Shown piece after piece: positions 26,158 to 39,349 of a stretch of 64,000 bases of DNA; the stretch's first letter is position 1; every line of letters begins with the position of its first letter. Made by a program: the position numbers and the translations under genes. The stretch spans positions 2,728,001 to 2,792,000 of the forward strand of contig NZ_CP042968.1 of NCBI RefSeq assembly GCF_001693515.2, read 5' to 3'. Origin of the DNA: Bradyrhizobium paxllaeri. GTDB taxonomy: Bacteria > Pseudomonadota > Alphaproteobacteria > Rhizobiales > Xanthobacteraceae. The notes below the pieces were generated by a model, which saw nothing but the letters and a program-made list of their open reading frames with translations, was not told the DNA's origin and ran no database searches.

Positions 26158-27033
26158 ATGTCGCGCAGCTACCCCATCATATCGATCACGGGCTCATCCG
26201 GCGCCGGCACGACGTCGGTGAAGAAGACGTTCGAAAACATCTTCCGCCGCGAGAACGTCGCCGCCGCCTATGTCGAGGGCGACGCCTTCCATCGCTACAA
26301 CCGCTTTGAGATGCGCACGAAAATGGCCGAGGAAGCCGAGCGCGGCAACAAGCATTTCAGCCATTTCAGCCCGGAAACCAATCTGTTCGAGGAACTGGAA
26401 AAGCTGTTCCGAGACTACGGCGAGTCCGGGACGGGCACCACGCGGCACTACGTCCATGACGATGAGGAAGCAAGACTGTACGGCGCAAAACCGGGCACGT
26501 TCACCGAATGGACGCCGCTGCCGGAAAACTCCGATCTGCTGTTCTATGAAGGCCTGCATGGCGCTGTCGTGACCGACAAGGTCAATATCGCGCAACATGC
26601 CGACCTCAAGATCGGCGTCGTTCCCGTCATCAATCTGGAATGGATCCAGAAGCTGCATCGCGACCGCCGCGACCGCGGCTACACCGCGGAAGCGGTGACG
26701 GACACCATCCTGCGGCGGATGCCTGATTACGTGAACTACATCTGTCCGCAGTTCACCGAGACCGACATCAACTTCCAGCGGGTGCCGACCGTCGATACGT
26801 CGAATCCCTTCATCGCGCGCTGGATACCGACGCCGGATGAATCGATGGTGGTGATCCGGCTGAAGAATCCGCGCGGCATCGATTTTCCCTATCTGCTGTC
26901 GATGATCCCGAACAGCTTCATGTCGCGCGCCAACTCGATCGTGATCCATGGCTCAAAACTCGATCTCGCCATGCAGCTCATTCTCACCCCGCTGATCCTG
27001 CAACTGATGGAACGTAAGAGGCGCATGATATGA
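26158..27033 (+). CDS. cbbP: Phosphoribulokinase
   Basis: Protein of 291 residues, the usual length of proteobacterial phosphoribulokinases. The P-loop [10 protein letters not shown] is at residues 12-21, [10 protein letters not shown] follows near 40, and [10 protein letters not shown] near 131 carries the catalytic-region acidic residues. It makes RuBP from ribulose-5-phosphate and ATP. AGAGCAG precedes ATG 26158, and the stop overlaps cbbT by four bases (ATGA 27030-27033), so the two are coupled. Confidence 0.95.
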   Translation: MSRSYPIISITGSSGAGTTSVKKTFENIFRRENVAAAYVEGDAFHRYNRFEMRTKMAEEAERGNKHFSHFSPETNLFEELEKLFRDYGESGTGTTRHYVHDDEEARLYGAKPGTFTEWTPLPENSDLLFYEGLHGAVVTDKVNIAQHADLKIGVVPVINLEWIQKLHRDRRDRGYTAEAVTDTILRRMPDYVNYICPQFTETDINFQRVPTVDTSNPFIARWIPTPDESMVVIRLKNPRGIDFPYLLSMIPNSFMSRANSIVIHGSKLDLAMQLILTPLILQLMERKRRMI

Positions 27034-29069
27034 CCGATCTAGCTCTATCCCGCGTTGCCAACGATTCGGCTGTTTCGCATGCTGAAATGGCGAACGCGAT
27101 CCGCTTCCTGGCCATCGACGCCGTCGAGAAGGCGAAGTCCGGTCATCCCGGCATGCCGATGGGCATGGCGGATGTCGCCACCGTGCTGTTCTCGCGTTTC
27201 CTCAAGTTCGATGCCACCGATCCGGCATGGCCGGATCGCGACCGGTTCGTGCTCTCGGCCGGTCACGGCTCGATGCTCCTGTATGCGCTGCTGCATCTGA
27301 CCGGCTACGAGGGTGTGACAGCGGACGAGCTGCGGGCGTTCCGGCAGTGGGGATCGAAAACCCCCGGCCATCCCGAGTACGGACATACGCCGGGCGTCGA
27401 AACGACCACGGGCCCGCTGGGGCAGGGGATTGCCACGGCGGTCGGCATGGCGCTGGCGGAGCGTCTGATGAATGCACGCTTCGGCGATGATCTCGTCGAT
27501 CACTATACTTACGTGATCGCCGGCGACGGCTGTCTGATGGAGGGCCTCAGCCACGAAGCGATTTCGCTGGCGGGGCACCTCAGGCTCAGCCGCTTGATCG
27601 TGCTCTACGACGACAACGAGATTTCGATCGACGGCTCCACGTCGCTGTCATGCTCGGATGACCAGCTTGCGCGCTTCAAGGCGTCCGGCTGGTCGGCGGT
27701 CCGGATCGATGGCCATGACCCCGAGGCGATTGCGGCAGCCATCCGCCGCGCCCGGCAGAGCGACCGGCCATCCCTGATTGCCTGCCGCACGGTGATCGCT
27801 TTCGGCGCGCCGAACCGGCAGGGGACCGAAAAGGCGCATGGCGCGCCGCTCGGAGCCGATGAAATCGAGAAAACGCGCGGCGCGTTGAACTGGCCGCACG
27901 CGCCATTTGAGGTTCCGGAAGCCGTCCTCGATGCCTGGCGCGAAATCGGTGCGCAGGGACATGCCTCCCGGCGCGCCTGGGTCGAGCGGAGCCGTCGGGT
28001 CAATTCGGCGGGACGCTCGCCGTTTCACGATGCGCTGAACCGGAATTTGCCCTGCGGATATGCCGGGCTCATGGCGCAGTTACGGGAACAGTTCGGCAGC
28101 GAACGGCCTGACATCGCCACCCGGCAAGCCTCGCAACTGGTAATCGACGTGATCGCCGAAGCGTTGCCGAATCTCCTCGGCGGCTCGGCTGATCTTACCC
28201 ATTCGAACCTGACGCGCGCCAAGACGCAGCAGCCGGTGCGGGCCGATGCGCTCGAGGGCAGCTATATCCATTATGGCATCCGCGAGCATGCGATGGCGGC
28301 CGCGATGAACGGGATCGCGCTGCACGGCGGCTTTATTCCCTATGGCGGCACGTTTCTCAGCTTCGCCGACTACAGCCGGCCGGCGATCAGGCTGGCGGCG
28401 TTGATGGGCGTCCGCGTCATCCACGTCATGACGCATGACTCGATCGGCCTGGGCGAGGACGGTCCGACGCATCAGCCGGTCGAGCATCTGGCGTCGCTGC
28501 GGGCGATTCCGAACTTGCTGGTATTTCGGCCCGGTGATGCCGTCGAGACCGCGGAGGCGTGGGACTGCGCGTTACGCTCGCAGGGAGCTCCGTCGGTGCT
28601 GTGCCTATCGCGGCAAGCGGTCCCGACGTTCCGCGAAGTGGTTGACGAAACCAATCTGGTCGCGTTCGGCGCCTACGTCGTCGTTGAACCGGAGGCCGGC
28701 CGCGATGTAACTCTGATCGCAACGGGCTCCGAAGTATCGATCGCGCTCGAGGCGGCAATATTGCTCGAGAAAGACAACGTCCGCGCCGCGGTGGTCTCGG
28801 CGCCATGCTTCGACCTGTTCCGCCAGCAATCCCGCGAATACCGGACCGCCGTTCTGGGGCGCGTTCCCCGGGTCGGTCTCGAGGCCGCGGTCGAAGGCGA
28901 CTGGGCGCGCTGGCTTGGCGATGGCGGCGAATTCGTCGGCATGACCGGCTTTGGAGCATCCGCGCCGGCCGAGACGCTCTACCGCGAGTTCGGCATCACG
29001 CCGGAGGCCGTTGCGACCGCCGCCATGCGTTGCTTGGCCCGCACCAGAATGACGGCGACCTACGCATGA
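27030..29069 (+). CDS. cbbT: Transketolase
   Basis: Protein of 679 residues, full length. The thiamine diphosphate-binding motif begins [13 protein letters not shown] and ends with YDDNEIS; further landmarks are [34 protein letters not shown] (given here by its ends), and the C-terminal [15 protein letters not shown]. It interconverts sugar phosphates in the regenerative part of the Calvin cycle. The position within cbbFPTALS, overlapping cbbP, marks it as the Calvin-specific copy; a housekeeping transketolase is likely elsewhere in the genome. Confidence 0.95.
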   Translation: MTDLALSRVANDSAVSHAEMANAIRFLAIDAVEKAKSGHPGMPMGMADVATVLFSRFLKFDATDPAWPDRDRFVLSAGHGSMLLYALLHLTGYEGVTADELRAFRQWGSKTPGHPEYGHTPGVETTTGPLGQGIATAVGMALAERLMNARFGDDLVDHYTYVIAGDGCLMEGLSHEAISLAGHLRLSRLIVLYDDNEISIDGSTSLSCSDDQLARFKASGWSAVRIDGHDPEAIAAAIRRARQSDRPSLIACRTVIAFGAPNRQGTEKAHGAPLGADEIEKTRGALNWPHAPFEVPEAVLDAWREIGAQGHASRRAWVERSRRVNSAGRSPFHDALNRNLPCGYAGLMAQLREQFGSERPDIATRQASQLVIDVIAEALPNLLGGSADLTHSNLTRAKTQQPVRADALEGSYIHYGIREHAMAAAMNGIALHGGFIPYGGTFLSFADYSRPAIRLAALMGVRVIHVMTHDSIGLGEDGPTHQPVEHLASLRAIPNLLVFRPGDAVETAEAWDCALRSQGAPSVLCLSRQAVPTFREVVDETNLVAFGAYVVVEPEAGRDVTLIATGSEVSIALEAAILLEKDNVRAAVVSAPCFDLFRQQSREYRTAVLGRVPRVGLEAAVEGDWARWLGDGGEFVGMTGFGASAPAETLYREFGITPEAVATAAMRCLARTRMTATYA

Positions 29070-29106
29070 CGCTGAACGTAACGCCGAACCCGAGAAGGAG
29101 CCGCCG

Positions 29107-31708
<2,602 letters not shown>

Positions 31709-31720
31709 GGAGCAAAGATC

Positions 31721-32140
31721 ATGCGTATCACTCAAGGATGTTTTTCATTTCTGCCTGATCTTACCGACGAGCAGATCACGCGGCAGGTGCAGTATTGCCT
31801 CGGCAAGGGGTGGGCGGTGAACATCGAATTCACCGACGACCCGCATCCGCGCAACAATTTCTGGGAGATGTGGGGCCTGCCGATGTTCGACCTGCCGGAT
31901 GCCGCGGGCGTGCTGATGGAGCTCAATGAATGCCGCGAGGTCTATGGCGACCGCTACATCCGGATGTCGGCGTACGATTCCAGCCATGGCTGGGAGTCGC
32001 TGCGGCTGTCGTTCATCGTCAACCGGCCCAAGGATGAGCCCGGCTTCCGTCTCGAACGTCACGAAGTGGCCGGCCGCAACATCCGCTACACCACGACATC
32101 CTATGCCGCCGACCGCCCGGAGGGCCGGCGCTACGGGTAA
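31721..32140 (+). CDS. cbbS: RuBisCO small subunit, red-type
   Basis: Protein of 139 residues, the red-type length with the C-terminal extension that forms a beta-hairpin. [19 protein letters not shown] and the [23 protein letters not shown] region are conserved. It caps the L8S8 holoenzyme. It lies 12 bases after cbbL with a TAAGGAG site shared with the cbbL stop. A terminator-like hairpin follows it. Confidence 0.97.
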   Translation: MRITQGCFSFLPDLTDEQITRQVQYCLGKGWAVNIEFTDDPHPRNNFWEMWGLPMFDLPDAAGVLMELNECREVYGDRYIRMSAYDSSHGWESLRLSFIVNRPKDEPGFRLERHEVAGRNIRYTTTSYAADRPEGRRYG

Positions 32141-32202
32141 ACGACTCCTCGGGCCGGCGAACGAGTTCTCCCTGATCGTTGCTGCGTTCGCCGGGTTCAC
32201 TG

Positions 32203-32240
32203 CTCCGTCGCTGGGCAAGCGGCGACGGAGTTTTTTTGTT
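32203..32240 (+). terminator. Intrinsic terminator between cbbS and cbbX
   Basis: CTCCGTCGC (32203-32211) pairs perfectly with GCGACGGAG (32222-32230) and is followed by TTTTTTTGTTTT (32231-32242), a textbook factor-independent terminator. It lies 62 bases after the cbbS stop and 38 bases before the cbbX start. Confidence 0.85.
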
Positions 32241-32278
32241 TTCCCCGAATACGCGCAAGGCGCGCTGAGGTTCGGCAG

Positions 32279-33193
32279 ATGGATATGGATGTGCCAGCAA
32301 CCACGGACAGGGTAAGCCTTCGGGAAGAACTCGAGGCCGTCGGCATCGAGGAAATCCTGACGCAGCTCGATCGCGAGCTGATCGGCCTGAAGCCGGTCAA
32401 GACGCGAATCCGCGAGATTGCGTCGCTATTGCTGATCGAGCGCATCCGCAAGCGCATGGGACTGACGTCGGAAGCACCGACGCTGCACATGTCGTTTACG
32501 GGAAATCCCGGCACCGGAAAGACCACGGTGGCGCTGCGGATCGCCGATATCCTGCACCGGCTCGGCTATGTCCGCCGTGGCCAGGTGGTGTCGGTGACGC
32601 GCGACGAGCTGGTCGGGCAATATATCGGCCACACCGCGCCGAAGACCAAGGAGATACTGAAGAAGGCGATGGGCGGCGTGCTGTTCATCGACGAAGCCTA
32701 TTATCTGTACCGGCCGGACAACGAGCGCGACTACGGCCAGGAGGCGATCGAGATCCTGCTGCAGGTGATGGAATCGCAGCGTGACGATCTGGTGGTGATC
32801 CTCGCCGGCTACGGCGACCGGATGGACAAGTTCTTCGCGAGCAATCCCGGCTTCCGGTCACGCATCGCGCACCACATCGATTTTCCCGATTATTCCGACG
32901 ATGAGCTGATCGACATCGCGGAATTGATGCTGCGGGAGATGAACTACAAGTTCACGCCGGAGGCGCGGGCGGAGTTCGTTCGCTACATTGCGTTGCGCAA
33001 GAACCAGCCGCTGTTTTCCAACGCGCGCTCGATCCGCAACGCGCTGGATCGTCTGCGGCTGCGCCAGGCCAATCGTCTCATCGCCGATCTCGACCATGTC
33101 CTGACGGTAGACGATATCAGGTCGATTGAGGCTTCGGACGTGCTGGCGAGCCGGGTGTTCGGGAAGGGAGGAAAATCCGCCGAAGCGAATTAG
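32279..33193 (+). CDS. cbbX: CbbX, red-type RuBisCO activase (AAA+)
   Basis: Protein of 304 residues with one AAA+ module: Walker [10 protein letters not shown], Walker [13 protein letters not shown], and an arginine-finger region with SNPGFRSRI. It remodels inhibited red-type RuBisCO by pulling on the large-subunit C-terminus, using ATP and activated by RuBP as known for the family. It lies 138 bases after cbbS, behind an intrinsic terminator, so its expression is either attenuated or driven by its own promoter. Its last codon overlaps the stop of the convergent Lrp gene. Confidence 0.95.
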   Translation: MDMDVPATTDRVSLREELEAVGIEEILTQLDRELIGLKPVKTRIREIASLLLIERIRKRMGLTSEAPTLHMSFTGNPGTGKTTVALRIADILHRLGYVRRGQVVSVTRDELVGQYIGHTAPKTKEILKKAMGGVLFIDEAYYLYRPDNERDYGQEAIEILLQVMESQRDDLVVILAGYGDRMDKFFASNPGFRSRIAHHIDFPDYSDDELIDIAELMLREMNYKFTPEARAEFVRYIALRKNQPLFSNARSIRNALDRLRLRQANRLIADLDHVLTVDDIRSIEASDVLASRVFGKGGKSAEAN

Positions 33194-33663
33194 CGCTGTA
33201 ATGCCGTTTCAGGGATCGCCCTGCGAACCACTTCGCGCATCGCAAAGCTCGAGTGGATGCGTGCGACGCCGGGCATCCGCGAGAGATGCTGCTTGTGGAT
33301 CCGCTCGAAGTCCGCGATGTCGCGCGCGATCACCTGCAGATGATAGTCATCGCTGCCCGACATCAGGTGGCAGGACACCACGTCGGGACAGCGGGCAATC
33401 GCTGCTTCGAACGCGGCGAGATATTCCTCGCTTTGTTTTTCCAGTGTGATGGTGACGACAACCGTCGTGACAAGGCCAAGCGCAGTCGGTTCGAGGTCGG
33501 CTCGATAGCCGCGAATGATGCCGGTTTCCTCGAGCTGACGAATGCGACGCGCACAGGCGGTCGGTGACAGTCCGACCTTTTCGGCGAGCTCGATCTGGCT
33601 GGCCCGTGCGTCGGAGAGCAACTCAGCCAGAATCCGAAGATCAATACGATCCAGCTCGCTCAC
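33190..33663 (-). CDS. Lrp/AsnC-family transcriptional regulator (alanine dehydrogenase regulator candidate)
   Basis: Protein of 157 residues with the Lrp layout: helix-turn-helix ([21 protein letters not shown]) and a C-terminal effector-binding domain with [16 protein letters not shown]. Translation begins at GTG 33663. It is divergent from alanine dehydrogenase with 144 bases between, the AldR/ald arrangement known in other bacteria, so it probably activates ald in response to alanine. The stop overlaps the end of cbbX on the other strand. Confidence 0.88.
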   Translation of the reverse strand: MSELDRIDLRILAELLSDARASQIELAEKVGLSPTACARRIRQLEETGIIRGYRADLEPTALGLVTTVVVTITLEKQSEEYLAAFEAAIARCPDVVSCHLMSGSDDYHLQVIARDIADFERIHKQHLSRMPGVARIHSSFAMREVVRRAIPETALQR

Positions 33664-33693
33664 GCCGCTATTCTCTAAAAGTTATTATCTAGG

Positions 33694-33708
33694 CGCAGAA
33701 TATCTGCG
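33694..33708. promoter_or_regulatory. Lrp-type operator candidate for lrp/ald
   Basis: A perfect 15-base palindrome CGCAGA-ATA-TCTGCG lies in the lrp-ald gap, matching the size of Lrp/AsnC sites. A related half-site CGCAGAGAA follows at 33734-33742. The decamer GCCGCTATTC occurs at 33664 and again at 33726, a 62-base spacing that may mark further Lrp contacts. Confidence 0.5.
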
Positions 33709-33807
33709 TAGATCGTTCGCGGCAAGCCGCTATTCGCAGAGAACCGTTGTCCCTTCAGAGGTAGTTTTCTTGTATCGGACAGCAGCTTCCAATGCAGGAG
33801 CAAGGCG

Positions 33808-34923
33808 ATGCGGGTCGGTGTGCCCAGGGAAATCAAGGTTGAGGAATATCGTGTCGGTCTGACGCCGGCGTCGGTCCGGGAATATGTGGCGCAAGGACAC
33901 GACGTGATCGTCGAGCAGGGTGCCGGGCTCGGCATTGGCGCCGGCGACGATATTTACCGTTCGGCCGGTGCTGCGATCGTGGACACGGCAGCCGAGATAT
34001 TCGCGACCACCGACATGGTGGTCAAGGTCAAGGAACCGCAGCCGACGGAATGGCGCCAGCTTCGCGAGAACCAGATCCTCTTCACCTATCTGCACCTTGC
34101 GCCTGATACCGCGCAGACCAAGGGGCTTCTCGCGTCCGGCTGCACCGCGATCGCCTACGAGACGGTAACGGACGCAAATGGCGGGCTCCCGTTGCTGGCG
34201 CCGATGAGCGAGGTGGCGGGACGGCTGGCGATCGAGGCGGCCGGCGCCGCCTTGCGAAAATCGGCTGATGGGATGGGCAAGCTGATCGGCGGCGTGCCCG
34301 GCGTCGCACCGAGCAGGATCGCGGTGATCGGCGGCGGCGTGGTCGGTACGCATGCCGCGCGGATGGCCGCAGGTCTCGGTGCCGATATCGTCATCCTTGA
34401 CCGCTCGCTGCCGCGGCTTCGCGTCCTTGACGAGATGTTCCTCGGTCGCGTTCGCACGCGCTATGCGACGCAGGATGCGATCGAGGAGGAGGCCATCGGC
34501 GCCGACGTCGTCATTGGCGCGGTACTGGTGCCGGGCGCCAGCGCGCCGAAACTCGTCTCCCGTGCGCATCTCGCCCGCATGAAGCGCCGCGCCGTGCTGG
34601 TCGATGTCGCGATCGACCAAGGGGGCTGCTTCGAGACGTCGCGGCCGACGACCCATCAGGCGCCGACCTATCTGGTCGACGAGATCGTGCATTATTGCGT
34701 CGCCAACATGCCCGGCGCCGTGCCTGTCACGTCGAGCCACGCGCTCAACAATGCCACGCTGCCGTTCGGCCTTGCGCTGGCCGGGAAGGGCATCCGCGCG
34801 CTGATCGAGGATCCGCATCTGCGCGCCGGGCTCAACGTGCATCGCGGGCAGATCGCCAACCGTGCGGTCGCCGACAGCCAGAATTTACCCGCGGCGGCGC
34901 CCGAGAAAATTCTCGCGGCGTGA
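33808..34923 (+). CDS. ald: Alanine dehydrogenase
   Basis: Protein of 371 residues, full length. The N-terminus MRVGVPREIKVEEYRVGLTP is diagnostic, followed by VKVKEPQ with the substrate lysine region, HLAPD, and the NAD-binding GGGVVGTHAARMA. It interconverts alanine and pyruvate plus ammonia with NAD. In Bradyrhizobium this enzyme is of interest in nodules. CAGGAGCAAGGCG lies before ATG 33808. Regulation by the divergent Lrp protein is likely. Confidence 0.94.
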   Translation: MRVGVPREIKVEEYRVGLTPASVREYVAQGHDVIVEQGAGLGIGAGDDIYRSAGAAIVDTAAEIFATTDMVVKVKEPQPTEWRQLRENQILFTYLHLAPDTAQTKGLLASGCTAIAYETVTDANGGLPLLAPMSEVAGRLAIEAAGAALRKSADGMGKLIGGVPGVAPSRIAVIGGGVVGTHAARMAAGLGADIVILDRSLPRLRVLDEMFLGRVRTRYATQDAIEEEAIGADVVIGAVLVPGASAPKLVSRAHLARMKRRAVLVDVAIDQGGCFETSRPTTHQAPTYLVDEIVHYCVANMPGAVPVTSSHALNNATLPFGLALAGKGIRALIEDPHLRAGLNVHRGQIANRAVADSQNLPAAAPEKILAA

Positions 34924-34965
34924 AGCCCGCCGGCTGACAGGCGAGGTCTCCCGCCGGGCCGACCA

Positions 34966-35877
34966 TCAGCTTCTGGCCGGGTGGCCGGAATTCCGTTTCT
35001 GGCCAAGAAAACGACGGGCCAGCTTGATGAAGTTGTGGACGACCATCGACGTCTCGTCTTTTCTGAACACGAGAAAGACATCGGCGGAGGGCGGTGAAGG
35101 CCTGATCGGCCGGAATACGATTTCGTCGGTCGTGAAGCGGGCAATTGATTGTGGGACGAGGGCTACGCCGAAGCCTGCGGCGATCAAACTGGGGACCGAC
35201 TGTGCATCGATGACTTGCTGGGAAACCCGCGGCAGGAAGCCGGCGTCGACACAGCATTTCTGGATGTAGCGCGCAAACTGAGAGCTTTCGGGCTGCAGGA
35301 CAATCTGATCCTCCGACGCAAGGTCGCCGAGGGCGATGCGCTTGCGTCGCGCCAGCGGATGCGCCTTCTGCATCGCAACCACGACCTCTTCCGACCACGC
35401 AAGCTCGCTGTGGAGTTGATGCTCGGTCGGGATGCTGCGATTCAGGCTGATGTTTGTCGTGCGATTGAGGAGAGCCGCAATCTGCAGGGCCGGCGCTTGT
35501 TCATGCACTGTCATCCTTACCGCAGGCGCATCCTTTCGATACGCCGCGAGCAGGTCGGCCAGGCGTCCGCGCAGGATGGAGCCGGTTGCTCCGATGTCGA
35601 GAGTCCCAACCAGGCCGGCGCCGATTGAATGGACCTCGTCCTCGGCCAGTTTGATCTGCTGTTGAATGGCGCGCGCCCGCGCCAGGAGCGCTTCTCCCGC
35701 CTGGGTCAGTTCGACCCTGCGACTGGTTCGGTAGAGGAGCTGCGTCCCCAACGCCGCTTCGAGCGACTGGATGTGCTGGCTGAGGGGCGGCTGCGAAAGA
35801 TTCAATCGTCGCGCCGCGGCAGTGAAGCTGCGTTCCTCGGCCACCGCGATGAAGTACCGGAGCTGGCGGAGATCCAT
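34966..35877 (-). CDS. LysR-family transcriptional regulator
   Basis: Protein of 303 residues from ATG 35877, whose MDLRQLRYFIAVAEERSFT opening is classical for LysR regulators; an upstream in-frame start would add 34 residues with no function visible. The effector domain has ATGSILRGRLADLL and is similar to BenM/CatR-type regulators. It is divergent from the symporter gene (212-base gap) and probably controls it with the ureide genes allA and allE. The effector is unknown. Confidence 0.85.
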   Translation of the reverse strand: MDLRQLRYFIAVAEERSFTAAARRLNLSQPPLSQHIQSLEAALGTQLLYRTSRRVELTQAGEALLARARAIQQQIKLAEDEVHSIGAGLVGTLDIGATGSILRGRLADLLAAYRKDAPAVRMTVHEQAPALQIAALLNRTTNISLNRSIPTEHQLHSELAWSEEVVVAMQKAHPLARRKRIALGDLASEDQIVLQPESSQFARYIQKCCVDAGFLPRVSQQVIDAQSVPSLIAAGFGVALVPQSIARFTTDEIVFRPIRPSPPSADVFLVFRKDETSMVVHNFIKLARRFLGQKRNSGHPARS

Positions 35878-36089
35878 AGGGTTTTCCTCTTGATCGTGTC
35901 GTTCTATATATTGGACACCCTGTGCGGCATGGTCAACGAATGCCTTGGTGCGCGGCCGGGACGGAAGTCCGGCGGGCAATCATTTGTTTCGAAGCGACGT
36001 CAGCGTCGCTGCCAAGAGCAAAAGTGGCGCCCGGCCGCAGGTCGACGAAGCCATATCAAATGGAAACACCGACCGAGCGAGGGAACGCC

Positions 36090-37424
36090 GTGCCAAGGTT
36101 ATTCAAGTCACTCTTCTTCCAGGTCATCGTGGCGCTGGCGCTGGGTATTGCGCTTGGCGTGTCTCACCCGGATGCCGCTCTTCAGATGAAACCGCTGGGC
36201 GACGGCTTCATCAAGCTCATCAAGATGCTGGTTCCGGTGATCGTGTTTTGCGTTGTCGTGCACGGGATCGCCGCCGCAGGGGACCTGTCGAAGGTTGGGC
36301 GAGTCGGGGTGCGCGCGCTGATTTACTTCGAGGTCATCACGACGATTGCGTTGGTGCTCGGCATTGCGCTCGCCTATTACTTCCAGCCCGGTGCCGGAAT
36401 GAATATCGATCCGAGGACGCTGGACGCAAAAGCGTTGAGCGGCTTCAGCCAGACGGCGGCCCAGGTCGCCGGCGGCGGTGTCTCGGAATTCCTCATGAAG
36501 CTCATTCCCTCGACGGTGGTCGGGGCCTTCACGACCGGCGACATCCTGCAGGTGCTGATCGTCTCGATCATGTTCGGCTGTGCTGCCTCACTGTGCGGCG
36601 AGCGGGCCAAGCCGGTGGCGGATTTCATCGGACGCGTGAGTGACATCGTCTTCAAGATGATGAATTTCGTCGTCAGGTTGGCGCCGCTCGGTGTGTTCGG
36701 GGCGATCGCGTTTACGGTCGGCAAGTACGGCATCGGTTCGCTCAAGCAACTCGGCGGGCTCGTCGCCCTGTTCTATGTGGCCGTGGTCGTTTTTGTCGTC
36801 GTCGTGCTGGGCGCGGTCATGCGCGTTTCCGGCTTCAGCCTGTTCAAGTTGCTCCGTTACTTGCGCGAGGAACTGACGATCGTCCTCGGCACGGCGGCCG
36901 GAGACAGCGTGCTGCCGCAGACCATGCGCAAGCTCGAGCTTCTCGGCATCAAGCCGTCGACCGTCGGACTGGTAATCCCAACGGGCTATTCATTCAATCT
37001 GGATGCCTTCTCGATCTACCTGACGCTGGCCGCGGTGTTCATTGCCCAGGCGACCAATACGCCGCTGGCCACGGGTGATCTTCTGGCAATTCTCGGCGTT
37101 GCCCTCCTGACTTCGAAGGGTGCTCACGGCGTTCCCGGCTCGGCCATCGTCGTGCTTGCGGCCACCCTCGCGGCCATCCCGACCATTCCGGCCATCGGAT
37201 TGGTGTTGATCCTGTCGGTGGACTGGTTCATTGGCATTGCGCGCGCGCTGGGCAACTATATCGGGAACTGCGTCGCCACGGTCGCCGTGGCCTCTTGGGA
37301 AGGCGATATCGATCGGGAGAAGGCGCATCGGGTCCTGAACGGGCAGGTTGATCCCGTGAGTGTGGAAGCAGAGATCGATCCGGCGGAGCTGGACACAACG
37401 GGAGCGCAGCCTCAGGCGATCTGA
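36090..37424 (+). CDS. DctA-type dicarboxylate/amino acid:cation symporter
   Basis: Membrane protein of 444 residues with about eight transmembrane helices. The re-entrant/substrate region has GTAAGDSVLPQTMRKLE and PTGYSFNLDAFSIYL, and SKGAHGVPGSAIVVLA follows, all as in DctA/GltP. DctA proteins take up C4-dicarboxylates such as succinate and malate with protons or sodium. Many have TSSES in the first hairpin, whereas this one reads TAAGDS, so its substrate may differ. GTG 36090 (AGGGA upstream) gives the usual MPRLFKSLFFQV start. It precedes allA and allE, suggesting a ureide-related substrate. Confidence 0.85.
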   Translation: MPRLFKSLFFQVIVALALGIALGVSHPDAALQMKPLGDGFIKLIKMLVPVIVFCVVVHGIAAAGDLSKVGRVGVRALIYFEVITTIALVLGIALAYYFQPGAGMNIDPRTLDAKALSGFSQTAAQVAGGGVSEFLMKLIPSTVVGAFTTGDILQVLIVSIMFGCAASLCGERAKPVADFIGRVSDIVFKMMNFVVRLAPLGVFGAIAFTVGKYGIGSLKQLGGLVALFYVAVVVFVVVVLGAVMRVSGFSLFKLLRYLREELTIVLGTAAGDSVLPQTMRKLELLGIKPSTVGLVIPTGYSFNLDAFSIYLTLAAVFIAQATNTPLATGDLLAILGVALLTSKGAHGVPGSAIVVLAATLAAIPTIPAIGLVLILSVDWFIGIARALGNYIGNCVATVAVASWEGDIDREKAHRVLNGQVDPVSVEAEIDPAELDTTGAQPQAI

Positions 37425-37508
37425 TATCAGGCGCTAGGCGTCCGGTATTGGCTAGACGCGGCCGATCTGGACATCTTGCCATGCTAAAATTTGATCGGAG
37501 TTTGAACG

Positions 37509-38045
37509 ATGCTGGTGCTTTCGGTTGCACCTTTGACAAAGGCGGGGTTCGCGCCTTTCGGCGAGGTCGTCGAGACGGAAGATGTGACGCCGAAACTGAT
37601 CAACGAAGGATTTGCCAGACGCTATGACGACCTGGCGAAGATTGACGTCGCCTCGGCAGGCGGAGAGGTCAATGTCAGTCTGTTCATCGGCACGGTGAGA
37701 CCGGCGCCGATTGTCATCAAGATGATGGAGCGCCATCCGCTCGGAAGCCAGCTTTTCGTCCCGCTGAACGAAATGCCCTGGCTGGTGGTCGTTTGCGTAG
37801 ATCCGGATATCCCGGCGAGCTACCGGGCGTTTGCTGCGTCGGGACGGCAGGGCGTGAACTATGCGAAAAACTGCTGGCATCATCCGCTGCTTGTAACTGC
37901 AGATGCTGGTCCGTTCGTTGTGGTCGATCGAAAGGGCGCGGGCAGCAACCTCGAAGAAAAGTGGCTTGAAGAACCAAACTGGCTACAGATCGCGTTCGAT
38001 GGTGCTGCTGCAACGCATCCGGACATCACGGCACAGCCGGGCTAG
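37509..38045 (+). CDS. allA: Ureidoglycolate lyase
   Basis: Protein of 178 residues of the AllA family, near its usual length of about 160-170. The motifs NVSLFIGTVRPAP, MERHPLGSQLFVPL and GVNYAKNCWHHPLL are typical; the His and Glu residues there form the active site. It splits ureidoglycolate to glyoxylate and urea in allantoin breakdown. TCGGAG precedes ATG 37509. It is followed 45 bases later by allE. Allantoinase and allantoate amidohydrolase are not in the window. Confidence 0.9.
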   Translation: MLVLSVAPLTKAGFAPFGEVVETEDVTPKLINEGFARRYDDLAKIDVASAGGEVNVSLFIGTVRPAPIVIKMMERHPLGSQLFVPLNEMPWLVVVCVDPDIPASYRAFAASGRQGVNYAKNCWHHPLLVTADAGPFVVVDRKGAGSNLEEKWLEEPNWLQIAFDGAAATHPDITAQPG

Positions 38046-38090
38046 TCATTCGACGAACATCCGCAAGAACCGTCTTTAAGAGGCCAGGAA

Positions 38091-38936
<846 letters not shown>

Positions 38937-39030
38937 ATCGGGCTTGTCGGATGACCTGACGATTCAGTGTCGGCGATGACAGACGTTGCGAGAGGGACGA
39001 CCACATCTAACAGGCCGAGCCGGAACTGCG

Positions 39031-39294
39031 CTACTTGCCCTTGGTATCGACCTTGTGCTTTTCGTCCTCGTTCATTTTCTTCACCACGGGATCGCGGCTG
39101 GCTTCGCCGGTGGTCTGCGTCGTCGTGGCCGGCGGGCTTTCGTTTGGCAGCGAGCTCTGCCCCGGCGATGTCGTCGCGGGCCGCGTGGCGGTCGCGCTCG
39201 GCGGCGACGTTGTTTGAGCGGTCGCCGCCTGAGCATTCAATAGAAGCGCGCCCGACAGTAGCGATACCGCGAGCGCCGTTGAGTTGGGTTTCAT
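39031..39294 (-). CDS. Small exported Thr/Ser/Pro-rich hypothetical protein
   Basis: Protein of 87 residues with a signal peptide (LLLNAQAATAQ) and a mature part rich in Thr, Ser, Pro and Ala, ending in a charged helix (KKMNEDEKHKVDTKGK). It lies 55 bases beyond the 3' end of the molybdenum hydroxylase gene on the same strand. It looks like the small periplasmic or surface proteins common in rhizobia. I assign no function; the signal peptide and codon use support it being real. Confidence 0.65.
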   Translation of the reverse strand: MKPNSTALAVSLLSGALLLNAQAATAQTTSPPSATATRPATTSPGQSSLPNESPPATTTQTTGEASRDPVVKKMNEDEKHKVDTKGK

Positions 39295-39349
39295 CGGCCT
39301 GAACTCCTCTCAGACCAAGGAAAACGGCCCGTTCGATCTAACGTTCCTC

